The translations under genes and the position numbers were made by a program. A stretch of 64,000 nucleotides of DNA from positions 40,338-104,337 of the forward strand of contig JACPCR010000059.1 of the NCBI GenBank assembly GCA_016179685.1. Direction: 5' to 3'. This stretch comes from Planctomycetota bacterium (lineage in GTDB: Bacteria > Planctomycetota > PUPC01 > JACPCR01). The notes under the pieces were generated by a model. It did not search any database and was not told the DNA's origin. It was given only the letters and a program-made list of their open reading frames with translations. Within the stretch, counting starts at the first letter, position 1. Every line of letters begins with the position of its first letter. Shown piece by piece: positions 33,413-41,402 of this stretch.

Positions 33413-34318
33413 ATGAGGACGAAACGGCATCTCGGCTGCCTGGTGACGGAGCGGAGGAATCGAAGGACCCGGCGTATCGATTCCGGAACGGCTCTGCAGA
33501 TCATCGATGCCATTCAGAGGGAGGACGCGGAGGTGCTCCGCGCCGTACGGAGGGTCCGTAAAGGAATGGCGCAGGCGGTAAACTGGATGACGGAGGCGTT
33601 GAGGTCGGGCGGGCGGCTTTTTTATGTGGGGGCGGGCACGAGCGGGCGCCTGGGCGTCCTGGACGCTGCGGAATGCGTGCCCACCTACGGAACGACGCCG
33701 GAGCTGGTCCAGGGCATCATCGCGGGCGGACGCCGGGCGCTGGATCGGTCCGTCGAGGGTGCTGAGGACAGTTCTGAGCGCGGGTCGAGGGCCATTCGAC
33801 GCCGGCGCGTCGGGCCCCAGGACGTGGTCCTGGGGATCACCGCCAGCGGATCGACGCCCTTCGTTCTGGGCGCTCTCGAAGCGGCACGACAGCAGGGATG
33901 CCGGACGATTCTGCTGACCTTCAACCCGAACCAGGATCGAGAGGCAGCCGATCTGATTCTCGATCCCGTCGTCGGCCCGGAGGTGGTCACGGGCTCCACA
34001 CGGATGAAGGCGGGCACGGCCACAAAGCTGATCCTCAACGCGATGAGCACCGCGGCGATGATCCGCCTTGGAAAAGTCTACGGCAACCTCATGGTGGACC
34101 TTCGGGCGACAAACCACAAACTGCGGGACCGTGCACGACGCATCGTGATGGAACTGACCGGTCTGAACGCCGTGGCCGCGGGGCGTCTGCTGAAGCGCGT
34201 GGACGGGGACACGAAGACGGCCATTGTCATGGCGCGGTGCGGGACATCGCCTCGCAAGGCGAAAAAGCTCCTGGCCGACGCGGGGGGCGTTCTGCGGCGG
34301 GTGATTGGAGACAAGTAG
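33413..34318 (+). CDS. murQ: N-acetylmuramic acid 6-phosphate etherase
   Basis: Removes D-lactate from MurNAc-6-P to give GlcNAc-6-P, the step after AnmK. The 301-residue SIS-domain protein opens with LVTERRNRRTRRID, has the sugar-phosphate loop LFYVGAGTSGRLGVLDAAEC with the catalytic Glu after DAA, GITASGSTPFV and the GSTRMKAGTATKLILNAMST block, and ends in a small helical region that binds the active site of the partner subunit. ATG 33413 has AAGGAGAG a little far upstream (12 bases). With anmK it forms a two-gene recycling unit; no nagA, nagB or permease is near, so the GlcNAc-6-P must be used by genes elsewhere. Confidence 0.95.
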   Translation: MRTKRHLGCLVTERRNRRTRRIDSGTALQIIDAIQREDAEVLRAVRRVRKGMAQAVNWMTEALRSGGRLFYVGAGTSGRLGVLDAAECVPTYGTTPELVQGIIAGGRRALDRSVEGAEDSSERGSRAIRRRRVGPQDVVLGITASGSTPFVLGALEAARQQGCRTILLTFNPNQDREAADLILDPVVGPEVVTGSTRMKAGTATKLILNAMSTAAMIRLGKVYGNLMVDLRATNHKLRDRARRIVMELTGLNAVAAGRLLKRVDGDTKTAIVMARCGTSPRKAKKLLADAGGVLRRVIGDK

Positions 34319-34353
34319 ACGAGTTCGCAGGTGCGGGTGCACTTCCTTACACG
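34318..34353 (+). repeat. Intergenic hairpin repeat, family A (copy 3, degenerate right arm)
   Basis: Left arm GACGAGTTCGCAGGTGC and core GGGTGCACTT match the family; the right arm is decayed. It starts at the last base of the murQ stop codon. Confidence 0.6.
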
Positions 34354-34412
34354 TGTGCTAGCGGAGCACCGCCTCGAACCGAACCGAGTGGAAGCGCTTC
34401 CGGCCTCGGTGG

Positions 34413-35048
34413 CTAGTCGATGAGATGGTTTTCCAGGGCATACCGGATCAAGCTCGCATTGGTCCGGATTCTCATTTTCTTCAGGATCCGAGAACGGTAG
34501 GTGCTGATGGTCTTGACACTCAGGAAGAGCTCCGCCGCGATTTCGCTTGTCGTCTTGCCTGCGGTCATCTTGCACATGACCTCGAATTCCCGGTCCGACA
34601 GGACGTGATGTGCCGGCTTGTCGCCCGTTTGAAGTTCATCAACCAACCTCGTCGTCAGGACGGGACTGATGTACTTTCCACCTTGCAAGATGGTTCGAAT
34701 GGCCTTGACGAGGATGTCCGGAGGAATTTTCTTGCTGACGTAACCTGATGCGCCTGCTTTCAAGGCTCGTGGCCCATATACTTCCTCCTGATACATGCTG
34801 ACCACAAAAACAGGAAGTTTCGGGCGAACCCTTCGAATATCCTTGATCAGTTCGAACCCGCTCGAATCGGGCATGTTGATGTCCAGAATGACGAGGTCCC
34901 AGTCCTGCTTGCGGATAAGCATCAGCAGTTCCTGTGAATTCGGCGCTTCCCCGCCCACTTTGAGGTCATTCTCCCGTGCGAGAATGCTGGTCAGGCCGGC
35001 TCGAACGACAGGATGGTCATCAGCGATAATTATCTTGTACATGGTCAT
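34413..35048 (-). CDS. NarL/FixJ-type response regulator
   Basis: 211-residue two-component regulator. Receiver domain at 4-120 with acidic pocket Asp10/Asp11, phosphoacceptor Asp56 in LVILDINMPDS, switch Ser in FVVSMYQ and Lys in GYVSKKI; then a LuxR-type helix-turn-helix (LSDREFEVMCKMTAGKTTSE, LFLSVKTISTYRSRILKKM) at 150-205. It would bind promoter DNA when phosphorylated. No histidine kinase lies beside it, so it is an orphan whose partner is elsewhere. ATG 35048 or ATG 35042 are both possible starts. The 562 bases upstream hold no other gene and are locally AT-rich, so its promoter is probably there. Confidence 0.93.
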   Translation of the reverse strand: MTMYKIIIADDHPVVRAGLTSILARENDLKVGGEAPNSQELLMLIRKQDWDLVILDINMPDSSGFELIKDIRRVRPKLPVFVVSMYQEEVYGPRALKAGASGYVSKKIPPDILVKAIRTILQGGKYISPVLTTRLVDELQTGDKPAHHVLSDREFEVMCKMTAGKTTSEIAAELFLSVKTISTYRSRILKKMRIRTNASLIRYALENHLID

Positions 35049-35310
35049 TTCTCAGAATGCTGGCCCGCTGGATTCGACTCTTGAAGCATTGGGTAGATGA
35101 CGGGGAAATCAGCGATCGTGGATGATGCGAGCCTCCTCCGTGGCGTGGAGTTTTCAAGTGGCCTCCCCACATATGAGGAGACATATTCCTGCTGAATCCC
35201 CGTATAGCACTGAATAGCATAATCATAAATGTTGCGCTAGCTTTGAATACCGGTGCTATTCTTATTTTCTTGTAGGACATTTCACACCCTTCAAGGTATC
35301 ATCTTAAGCT

Positions 35311-35359
35311 CTTTAGACCGGATTTCTCATCCCGCCGGGATGAGAAATCCGGTCTAAAG
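35311..35359. repeat. Perfect 23-bp palindrome
   Basis: CTTTAGACCGGATTTCTCAT plus CCC is exactly mirrored after a GCC loop, giving one of the longest perfect stems in the window. GGGGATTTTTCG follows on the plus strand, so it could act as a terminator there, but no plus-strand gene ends near it. The GGATTTCT segment also starts the 24219 element. Confidence 0.7.
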
Positions 35360-35569
35360 GGGATTTTTCGGGCCAAAACAGAGACTTCGGAAAAGCGCAT
35401 ACGAGTACATTGTGCACTCTTCATGTTCTTGATCCACCAGTTTCCTGGACACGCAAACTGCATCAGAAAGTGCTTCTGCCTGAAAAATCCCTACTCACCC
35501 GGCCGGTGAGGCGCGGCCTCGACCGCATGGGCCCCTGAAGCGGCGCAAGTCAGAACAGCCGAAACGAGC

Positions 35570-35606
35570 CGACGAGTTCATCGGTGCACCCGAACTTCCG
35601 AGTTCG
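35570..35606 (-). repeat. Intergenic hairpin repeat, family A (copy 4, inverted)
   Basis: Read on the minus strand it has CGACGAACTC, core GTTCGGGTGCACC and GAACTCGTCG. It begins just downstream of the DUF1537 stop codon at 35611. Confidence 0.6.
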
Positions 35607-35610
35607 TCGA

Positions 35611-36873
35611 CTAGACCGGATGACTCGAAAGCTGTCGAACGCCCTCGAGCACGGCCATATCGCTTCCAAAACCGCCTGGCTTAAGCCCGAGGTGGAGCTC
35701 GCAGGGCCCCCCGATGCTCCGACAGAGGGCAATGCCGGGCTCAATCTCGCGGTAGACCTGGATGCCTTCCAGACCCAGGGCAGAGCAGATAGCTAGGGAC
35801 GTCCAGCCGCCGATGCCGAAAAAATTTCGTAGTGTGTGGCGTTCAGCGAGAAGATGAGCCACCTCGCCGATGAAGCTGGAAAGCGGCCCGGCGTTCCCTT
35901 CCAGGTCAGTCAAGCGCTCGAGGCCAGTCGTCAAGGCGGCGTGATGTCCTTGCTCGAGGGCGTCGGAGGCCTCGGCCAGGATGCGAGCGCGTTCCTTTTC
36001 GCGTTCCACAGAAGTCGAGAAGAGCCGGCTCGCCCGGATAAAGCATATCCGAGCGTGGAGACCGGTGGCAAAGGTGTCGATCTGCCGGGCCGACGCCGGA
36101 TGGAGGCTGCCGCAGATAACGAGTGTGGGGCCCGGCAGGAGGCCGGGCGGTGGCGGGCGTGTCGAGTGGACCGGCATCTTTTCGAATGCAGCGGACAGCA
36201 TGGCGGCGGAGCCCGCGACGAGCCCGAGCCTTCCGATTCGCCGGAGGGCCAGAGCGATGCACTCGAGGTCGCGGTCCGTCTCAGCGTCCAGGAGGACAAC
36301 TTGGACGCCTCGCTCGCGCTCCCGATCCATCGCGGCGGCCAGATTTTCGGGACCTGCTCGAACGGCCTCGATGAACAGGTTGCCGACGGGCCTGCGCATT
36401 CGGCCCCTCAACAAGACCACGAGAGAAGACTCCCGTATCGGGTGTGCGGGGTCCCGGGCAAACTCGGTCTCCGAAAGGCGCTGGCCGCGTACATAATGGC
36501 AGCCCGACCGGGTGGTCCGCCCATTGGCGGGATAGGCGGGGACCAGGGCGCAGAAATCGCATCGGAGGGCGTCCATGACCGCGTCCAGTTCGCTACCAAT
36601 GTGGCCTCGGAAAGTGGAGTCTACCTTCTTGAATATCCGGTACACACCCGAGGCAACCAGCCGGGAAGCGGCAGCACGAGTGGCTTGGTACGCGTCCGGG
36701 GAAGAGGCGGCTCGCGCCTCGGTATCGAGAAGCACCACGTCGGCGGCCTCCAGATAGCTCTCCAACCGAGCGTGAGGCAAGAGGGAGAGTGTACGGACGG
36801 GGAAACGCAGGAGCTGGATTTCAGCGTCCGTGCAGCCGGTGAAATCGTCGGCAAGAACGGCCAGCGATGCCAT
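35611..36873 (-). CDS. Four-carbon acid sugar kinase family protein (DUF1537)
   Basis: ATP-dependent kinase family acting on 3-oxo-tetronate or related four-carbon sugar acids. The 420-residue protein has the N-terminal motif VLADDFTGCTDAEIQ that binds substrate and Mg, the KKVDSTFRGHIGSEL helix-strand typical of the N-terminal domain, PAYPANGRTTRSGCHYV, and a C-terminal nucleotide-binding domain with ICGSLHPASARQ and FGIGGWTS. In other bacteria these genes sit with dehydrogenases, aldolases and isomerases of tetronate breakdown; here the nearest candidate partner is the divergent TIM-barrel gene at 37230. AAAGGG lies 6 bases before ATG 36873. Substrate unknown. Confidence 0.88.
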   Translation of the reverse strand: MASLAVLADDFTGCTDAEIQLLRFPVRTLSLLPHARLESYLEAADVVLLDTEARAASSPDAYQATRAAASRLVASGVYRIFKKVDSTFRGHIGSELDAVMDALRCDFCALVPAYPANGRTTRSGCHYVRGQRLSETEFARDPAHPIRESSLVVLLRGRMRRPVGNLFIEAVRAGPENLAAAMDRERERGVQVVLLDAETDRDLECIALALRRIGRLGLVAGSAAMLSAAFEKMPVHSTRPPPPGLLPGPTLVICGSLHPASARQIDTFATGLHARICFIRASRLFSTSVEREKERARILAEASDALEQGHHAALTTGLERLTDLEGNAGPLSSFIGEVAHLLAERHTLRNFFGIGGWTSLAICSALGLEGIQVYREIEPGIALCRSIGGPCELHLGLKPGGFGSDMAVLEGVRQLSSHPV

Positions 36874-36885
36874 GGTTAACCCTTT

Positions 36886-37068
36886 AGAGTCTCAGGGTGT
36901 CACTTCTCCGCGCCCCGCGCCACTACGTGGGCACCCGGCGGGCATCCGGCGGAGAAGTTGAAAGGTGTCCCGCCAGACTTGTCGCAGTGGGAGGCGGGTC
37001 GGGTGTCAGTTGATTCCTGAACCCTGACACCTTTTGCACCCTTGTTGGGTTGCGGGCTTCGCCCGCCT
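36886..37068 (+). repeat. Long structured intergenic element, family C (copy 1)
   Basis: About 183 bases, nearly identical in reverse orientation to 54213-54403. It can fold into several hairpins: CTTCTCCGC/GCGGAGAAG, a CCTGAACCCTGACACC/GGTGTCAG pair and GCGGGCTTCGCCCGC. It lies between the divergent DUF1537 and TIM-barrel genes, starting 13 bases from the former's ATG. Confidence 0.75.
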
Positions 37069-37154
37069 TAAGGATGTTACTCTCGGTGACGCCGAGATCG
37101 TTTCGTCAGTTGTCTGAGCCCTGAACCTTGCCTGAAATCCTGAAGCCTGAAACC

Positions 37155-37181
37155 TTTTCACGAGGGCAGAAGCATTATAAT
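37155..37181 (+). promoter_or_regulatory. Candidate promoter of the TIM-barrel gene
   Basis: A perfect TATAAT (37176-37181) with a TTTTCA box 15 bases before it. The expected transcription start is near 37188, 42 bases upstream of the start codon and inside the small palindrome at 37185-37203. Confidence 0.5.
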
Positions 37182-37184
37182 CTT

Positions 37185-37203
37185 CGACCGTCTTAAACGG
37201 TCG
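37185..37203 (+). promoter_or_regulatory. Palindrome at the predicted transcription start
   Basis: CGACCGT-CTTAA-ACGGTCG is a perfect 7-bp inverted repeat directly after the -10 box. Position fits an operator or a 5' leader hairpin. Confidence 0.4.
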
Positions 37204-37229
37204 CACATTGGAGACATCGGAAACGAGTG

Positions 37230-38075
37230 ATGAATCTGGTCTTGAGCACCTATTGCATGGGGCCGAGCCCGCTCCAGGACTGCATGGTGGCGGCCCGGGT
37301 AGAAGGGTTCTCCGGGCTTTGCCTCGACGAGCGCCATCTTTCCTTGAACGCCCCGCAGCGAAAGGCCGAAGAAGCAGCGGCGGCCTCGCTCGAGGCAGGT
37401 TTAGAACTCTCGGTCTACGATCCGGGCGTTGGACGCTTTACCGAATCGCAGGACCCCGCCGCCGCCTTTGACCAAGCGCGCCGAGCCGCGGACCTGGCGT
37501 CGGCTGCGGGCTGCCCGCGGCTCGTAGTTCATCCTTCCTCTCGGCCCCGTCAACCGACGCGACTGCTCGAGGCTCTTCGGGAAGAGGCCCGCTGGCTGCG
37601 CCTCCTTGCGGATTCTGCTCAACACACGCCGCTTCCCGTAAGAATCTGCGTGTGCCTCAGGCCACAGAGCCTGGCCAACGACCCGTTCAGCGCAGCGGGG
37701 CTTCTCCAGTGGACGGGCAGCCTGGATGTCCGGCTGGCCCTGGACACAGCGGCTTGCTTCCAGGCACGATTGGACTATTCCGAAAATGTGCTGCATTCCG
37801 TCAGGGACCTTCTGGCCCTCGTGGTGCTTCGTGACATCCAGTACGGACGCGACGGCTCGGTACAGGACGTTCCCTTTCGCCAGGGGATCGTCAACTTCAT
37901 TCCACTTCTTGCTCGTTTGCAAGAGTTCCGATTCCAGGGCCCCCTCGTTCTCGGTGCACGCATTCCACCCGACCCATCGGTCGAACCCCGGGTGACGGCA
38001 CGGAGGGAGTTTCGCGCCGCTCAGGAACTTTGGCAGGAAATGGAGGGGTCCGTCGGGAGGCTTTCCAGCGGCTGA
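37230..38075 (+). CDS. Sugar phosphate isomerase/epimerase-like TIM-barrel protein
   Basis: 281 residues of the xylose-isomerase-like TIM barrel class. Clues are the first strand LVLSTYCMG, GFSGLCLDERHL, DQARRAADLASAAGCPRLVV followed by HPSSRP, and a late ALDTAACFQA/VVLRDIQYG pattern where family metal ligands (Asp, His) lie. Several usual metal-binding residues are weak or missing, so it may be non-catalytic or a distant member. ATG 37230 (GTG 37227 overlaps it) follows a perfect -10 box. It is divergent from the DUF1537 kinase, compatible with shared sugar-acid metabolism, and convergent with the membrane gene ending 15 bases away. Confidence 0.6.
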   Translation: MNLVLSTYCMGPSPLQDCMVAARVEGFSGLCLDERHLSLNAPQRKAEEAAAASLEAGLELSVYDPGVGRFTESQDPAAAFDQARRAADLASAAGCPRLVVHPSSRPRQPTRLLEALREEARWLRLLADSAQHTPLPVRICVCLRPQSLANDPFSAAGLLQWTGSLDVRLALDTAACFQARLDYSENVLHSVRDLLALVVLRDIQYGRDGSVQDVPFRQGIVNFIPLLARLQEFRFQGPLVLGARIPPDPSVEPRVTARREFRAAQELWQEMEGSVGRLSSG

Positions 38076-38090
38076 TAGCGGCGGTCGTTC

Positions 38091-39599
38091 TTACAGCTCA
38101 TAGACCGAGACCGCACTGTTTCGGTACCTCAACCTGGCCTGAGGGGAACGGCGAAGAAGGCGCTCCAGAGCCCGGCGCTGGCCGTGTCGTACAAAAAGAT
38201 AACGAGAGTGGAAGCGATCCTTGACCAGGGCCGCGAAGTCCGCCCGCCGGCCATCACCAATGCCCATCCATAGTTCAGCGGACAATCGGTCATGCCTCCA
38301 CATGAAGACCGGGTCGAGTCCGACCAAGTAATACTGCCGGGGAGCATAGAAGAAGAGCTTTGGGAAGTCGTCCCATTCCGTGTGAAAAATGATTTCCCCG
38401 GGAGGAAGATGATCGTTCAGCCACGCGCAGGCCTCGGCCATGCTGGAATCACCGTCCTTCGTGAGGGAAGCCTGGGCCTTGAGGATACCGTGTGTTGTTG
38501 CGGCCTCCGAGAGTATAAGAAAAACAACGGGCACGGACCATCGGGCCGAGCGCGGCCATCGAAAACCTGGCTCAGAGTCGCAAGCCTCCATCCAGTCCGT
38601 CAAGACCGACGCGCCGAGTTGCAGGGTGAAGGGTACCCAGTATTCGGCAAAACGGACGGAGAGGAGGGTAAGACCGAGGAAAAAGAGCGAATAGCTGAGC
38701 CACATCCACGTCCGCTCGCCGGGCTGCTGACCTTTCCAGAGGTAGCCGAGAAGGCCGCTCACCAGGACGAGACTGGGTACCGCCATACCGGTGGCAAAGA
38801 GGCGGCCCGAAGGCGGAAGCATCTCGGCCCCCTGGACAAGCTGTCCCTGGAGGACGCCCCAGGCGTGAAAAGGCGCGAGGACCGTTTGGACATACCACAG
38901 CGTCAAGTGATGAGGAAAATGGGGATGGGAAAGGAGACCGAGGACGAGACCCCCGGCTGTGTAGAGGAGTGTTCTCAGATCAGGTCTCTTTCGGGCGAGG
39001 AGAAGCGAGAGGTTGAAGAGGATGGCGAGGATGAGGATCAGGTGCGAGGCCGCGTAACTCCAGGCATAGACGAACCCGAGGACTGCGAGGGAACGGCATC
39101 TGCGGCGGTGAAGGCAGTAAGCGGTCAAGAGGAGAAGAAGGAGGGACAGGACGTGGGGCCGGGGAAGAGCCATTCGGTAAAGAAAGACCGGGCCCGAACC
39201 GAGCAGAACCAGGGTCCATAACAGGGGGAAGCGACAACCTTGTGCTTGGAGGCTGAAATGGAAAACCAAGAAGAGGATGCCGCCGAGGAAGCAAGACGCC
39301 ACCTTCGCCCCGGTTATCAGGTCACCCCCGGCGAAAGGGACAAGGAACATATGAAACAGTAATTCCTTGTCGGCGAACCCAGAGAGGAAGATACTCTGCT
39401 GGGTCCACGGGAATTCATGGAGGATGCCCTGCATTCGCGTCAGACGGGCGATCTGGATATGATAATAACCATCGACGCCTGGCAACCCAGGTGTAGAAAA
39501 AGTCAGCAGCGCGACGGCCCCGACCCCCATGACGAAGGCCGTCAGCGATTCCAGGACTCTACACCCGTGGATACGGCCAAATTGCTTAAAAAGGTTCAT
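38091..39599 (-). CDS. Polytopic membrane protein, GT-C glycosyltransferase-like
   Basis: 502 residues with about ten hydrophobic spans and a soluble C-terminal domain after residue 370. The first external loop reads PGVDGYYHIQIARLTRMQGI, an Asp followed by aromatic residues and His as in the STT3/PMT-type donor-binding loop. That suggests transfer of a sugar from a lipid carrier, but no family is recognised beyond topology. It lies alone on the minus strand between the TIM-barrel gene and the Tad locus and could act on pilins or other surface proteins; that link is only positional. Confidence 0.65.
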   Translation of the reverse strand: MNLFKQFGRIHGCRVLESLTAFVMGVGAVALLTFSTPGLPGVDGYYHIQIARLTRMQGILHEFPWTQQSIFLSGFADKELLFHMFLVPFAGGDLITGAKVASCFLGGILFLVFHFSLQAQGCRFPLLWTLVLLGSGPVFLYRMALPRPHVLSLLLLLLTAYCLHRRRCRSLAVLGFVYAWSYAASHLILILAILFNLSLLLARKRPDLRTLLYTAGGLVLGLLSHPHFPHHLTLWYVQTVLAPFHAWGVLQGQLVQGAEMLPPSGRLFATGMAVPSLVLVSGLLGYLWKGQQPGERTWMWLSYSLFFLGLTLLSVRFAEYWVPFTLQLGASVLTDWMEACDSEPGFRWPRSARWSVPVVFLILSEAATTHGILKAQASLTKDGDSSMAEACAWLNDHLPPGEIIFHTEWDDFPKLFFYAPRQYYLVGLDPVFMWRHDRLSAELWMGIGDGRRADFAALVKDRFHSRYLFVRHGQRRALERLLRRSPQARLRYRNSAVSVYEL

Positions 39600-39789
39600 A
39601 GCTCGGATCTGAATCGACCGAAACCGATCTTGCTTCTTAAGGGGGTGTCCGTCAACTTGTAGAAGATTCCCACTTTCTGCGTGCTGTAAAGGCCATCACT
39701 ACGATAATCGCTCCGAACATGAGCAGAGGTTCTACTCGTAACCCGTTGTGGGCAAGATTCTTAACCTCAGGCACCCTCAGGTCCCCGGA

Positions 39790-39806
39790 TTGGCATCCTT
39801 TCTGCT
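39790..39806 (+). promoter_or_regulatory. Candidate sigma-54 promoter for the Tad locus
   Basis: TTGGCATCCTTTCTGCT keeps GG and GC exactly 10 bases apart and matches TGGCA at -24 and TGC at -12. It lies 106 bases before the first pilin-like gene in an otherwise gene-free 312-base gap. No sigma-54 activator is in the window. Confidence 0.35.
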
Positions 39807-39911
39807 GAGATCGTTTTAATTGTAAAATTACACTTCTTGCCAAGTCGACCGAGGAAATATTGGGACTTGAACTGCTTTTCGGAATCACTAAAATGCATGT
39901 AACCTTCAAGG

Positions 39912-40181
39912 ATGACCGTAGTTCATAGAAAGAGACATGTCGTGGACCTTCGAGTGACAAATACTGGCCTGGTATCGGCGGACTCCGCTGCCACGGACCC
40001 CGGGCCAACTGGGAACAGTGAGAAGGGTCAGAGCATTGTCGAGTTCGCCTTGGTAGTCAGTTTCGTCATGGTGGGAATGCTTGCCGTATTCGAGTTCACG
40101 AACCTACCGGGTACCTTCTACGCCGGACTGAGAAGCATGTATCTGGATTTGTCGTCTTTACTTGCCTTGCCCTTTCCTTGA
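39912..40181 (+). CDS. Small pilin-like protein of the Tad locus
   Basis: 89 residues, starting at ATG 39912 with AAGG right before it. After a 37-residue polar leader comes EKGQSIVEFALVVSFVMVGM, a class III/prepilin-type processing site (Gly then Gln, Glu at +5) and hydrophobic helix as in Flp and TadE proteins. The tail FYAGLRSMYLDLSSLLALPF is short. It is first in the pilus locus, 47 bases before the main Flp pilin, and is probably a minor pilin or a shortened TadE. Leader length is unusual for Flp. Confidence 0.65.
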   Translation: MTVVHRKRHVVDLRVTNTGLVSADSAATDPGPTGNSEKGQSIVEFALVVSFVMVGMLAVFEFTNLPGTFYAGLRSMYLDLSSLLALPFP

Positions 40182-40228
40182 CTTCTGGACGTTCCGGATC
40201 GAGGATGGTTTTTTTAGGAGCCTGTACC

Positions 40229-40477
40229 ATGAAGAGCCTTACGCAAAAGGTGCTTCGTCACAAGTGGGGTCGCAAAGGCCAGTCGACGGCCGAGTACATC
40301 ATCATCGTCGCCCTGGTCGCCATCGGGTCGATAGCCCTGATCACCATTTTCGGCAACCAGATTCGTGAAGTGTTCCGCGCCTCTTCCGAGCAGCTCTCCG
40401 GGAACAACAGCGCCCAGGCCACCAGCCAGATGGGCACGGCCAACGGCACCGTGACCAAAGGGATGAACCAGTTCTAG
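40229..40477 (+). CDS. flp: Flp/Fap-type pilin, major subunit
   Basis: 82 residues; AGGAG lies 8 bases before ATG 40229. The processing motif KGQSTAEYIIIVALVAIG gives Gly|Gln with Glu at +5 and the following Tyr that marks Flp pilins, then a single hydrophobic helix. The Gly/Ser/Asn/Thr-rich C-terminal 40 residues would be exposed in the fibre. Cleavage would be by the CpaA/TadV peptidase encoded next. Polymerised by FHA-CpaF with TadB/TadC to make adhesive Tad pili. Confidence 0.9.
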   Translation: MKSLTQKVLRHKWGRKGQSTAEYIIIVALVAIGSIALITIFGNQIREVFRASSEQLSGNNSAQATSQMGTANGTVTKGMNQF

Positions 40478-40817
40478 TCTTGGGGTGAGCCGCCGCTGCC
40501 CGACGGCCGACCAGCTCGACTCCACGCCTCACGGGAACGGCACTGCGTCCTGCCAAAGCGGGATCGTACGCATGGGCTGGCCACTCCGGATGTTCCATGA
40601 GTTTGAGGCGGTAGGATAGGTTGGTCCCGGACTTGACCCTGGGTCGTTCGAGTTGAAGCACGCGGGTTTTCCGCCTGAGATGCTGGCGAAGGGATATCAT
40701 CTAAGCTCTGTTTTTCTCGGGTGACCCCAGCTCTGTATCGGCTTTTCGTCCGCGTGGCCTCGAAAGGCGGTGCTCCCCAGGGGGCGAGGACGTTGCCCGA
40801 GTGGAATTGTCCGCGCC
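40478..40817. other. 340-base gap without a gene
   Basis: Lies between flp and cpaA. I see no convincing frame, hairpin or promoter; it is long for an operon-internal gap and could hold a processing site or promoter. Confidence 0.4.
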
Positions 40818-41363
40818 ATGCTGATTGCAAGTATAGACCTGCTCCGAATCTGCGTCCTGTTTGGCCTCTTGGTCGCCGCCGCCTACACCGACATCCTCTG
40901 GGGAAAAGTCTATAACTGGGCCACTTATACAGGCATCGTCACTGGCCTATTGGTGAGCCTTGCGATCGGCGGCGCTCGTCCCGTTTGTCCTACCTTCCTG
41001 AACAGCTTAGTCGGTCTCGGCCTAGGCTTTGGCCTCTTCTACCTATTCCACCTATGGGGAGGCGTGGGGATGGGTGACGTGAAGCTGATGGCCGCTATCG
41101 GGGCCCTAATGGGCTGGCAGTTCGTCCTCATCGCGACCTTCTACTCAACTCTCTTCGGCGGACTCATCAGCCTGCTTCTTCTGGCCTATCGCCAGAGATT
41201 GTGGGATGGGCTCAAGAAAGCCGCAGCCGTCCTCGTCTCGCCGAAAACGCTCAGCCGAAAGAACCACGTGGATGGCACCCCCGCTTTAACTGGTCTCAGC
41301 ATCCCATATGGATTTGCCACGGCTGTCGGCACGCTTTGTGCTTGGTTTCGGGAAAGTTCTTGA
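40818..41363 (+). CDS. cpaA: Prepilin peptidase, CpaA/TadV type
   Basis: Membrane aspartic protease of the A24 family that cleaves Flp and TadE-type leaders. The 181-residue protein lacks the N-terminal methylase domain of PilD, as expected for CpaA. Its two catalytic aspartates are Asp25 in AAYTDILWGKV and Asp87 in the GxGD motif GVGMGDVKLMAAIGA. Five to six membrane spans; a basic cytoplasmic loop (RQRLWDGLKKA) near the end. ATG 40818 is chosen because the first span follows directly; an upstream extension in frame is not hydrophobic. Confidence 0.93.
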   Translation: MLIASIDLLRICVLFGLLVAAAYTDILWGKVYNWATYTGIVTGLLVSLAIGGARPVCPTFLNSLVGLGLGFGLFYLFHLWGGVGMGDVKLMAAIGALMGWQFVLIATFYSTLFGGLISLLLLAYRQRLWDGLKKAAAVLVSPKTLSRKNHVDGTPALTGLSIPYGFATAVGTLCAWFRESS

Positions 41364-41402
41364 ACCGGTGGGCATCGGAGGCTTCTACAGTCCAACTCAA
41401 TA

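Larger units (their letters stand above)
35049..35610. other. 562-base intergenic stretch with AT-rich part and two hairpins
   Basis: 35170-35300 is markedly AT-rich compared with the rest of the window and is the likely promoter region of the response regulator; a minus-strand TATGAT at about 35228 is a possible -10 without a good -35. Then come the perfect palindrome at 35311-35359 and the family A hairpin at 35570-35606. No convincing gene on either strand. Confidence 0.5.

Noticed and set aside
35020..35280. 86-codon minus-strand frame overlapping the response regulator start
   Set aside because: No motif, and it overlaps the receiver domain in another frame; the AT-rich DNA is better explained as promoter.
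37006..37206. Small minus-strand gene between DUF1537 and the TIM barrel
   Set aside because: The frame consists of repeat DNA and crosses the candidate promoter of the opposite gene.
39652..40008. Minus-strand 118-codon frame ending in a hydrophobic stretch and Arg/Lys, like a PEP-CTERM tail
   Set aside because: It overlaps the start of the pilin-like gene, lacks the PEP motif and has no ribosome site or plausible N-terminus.
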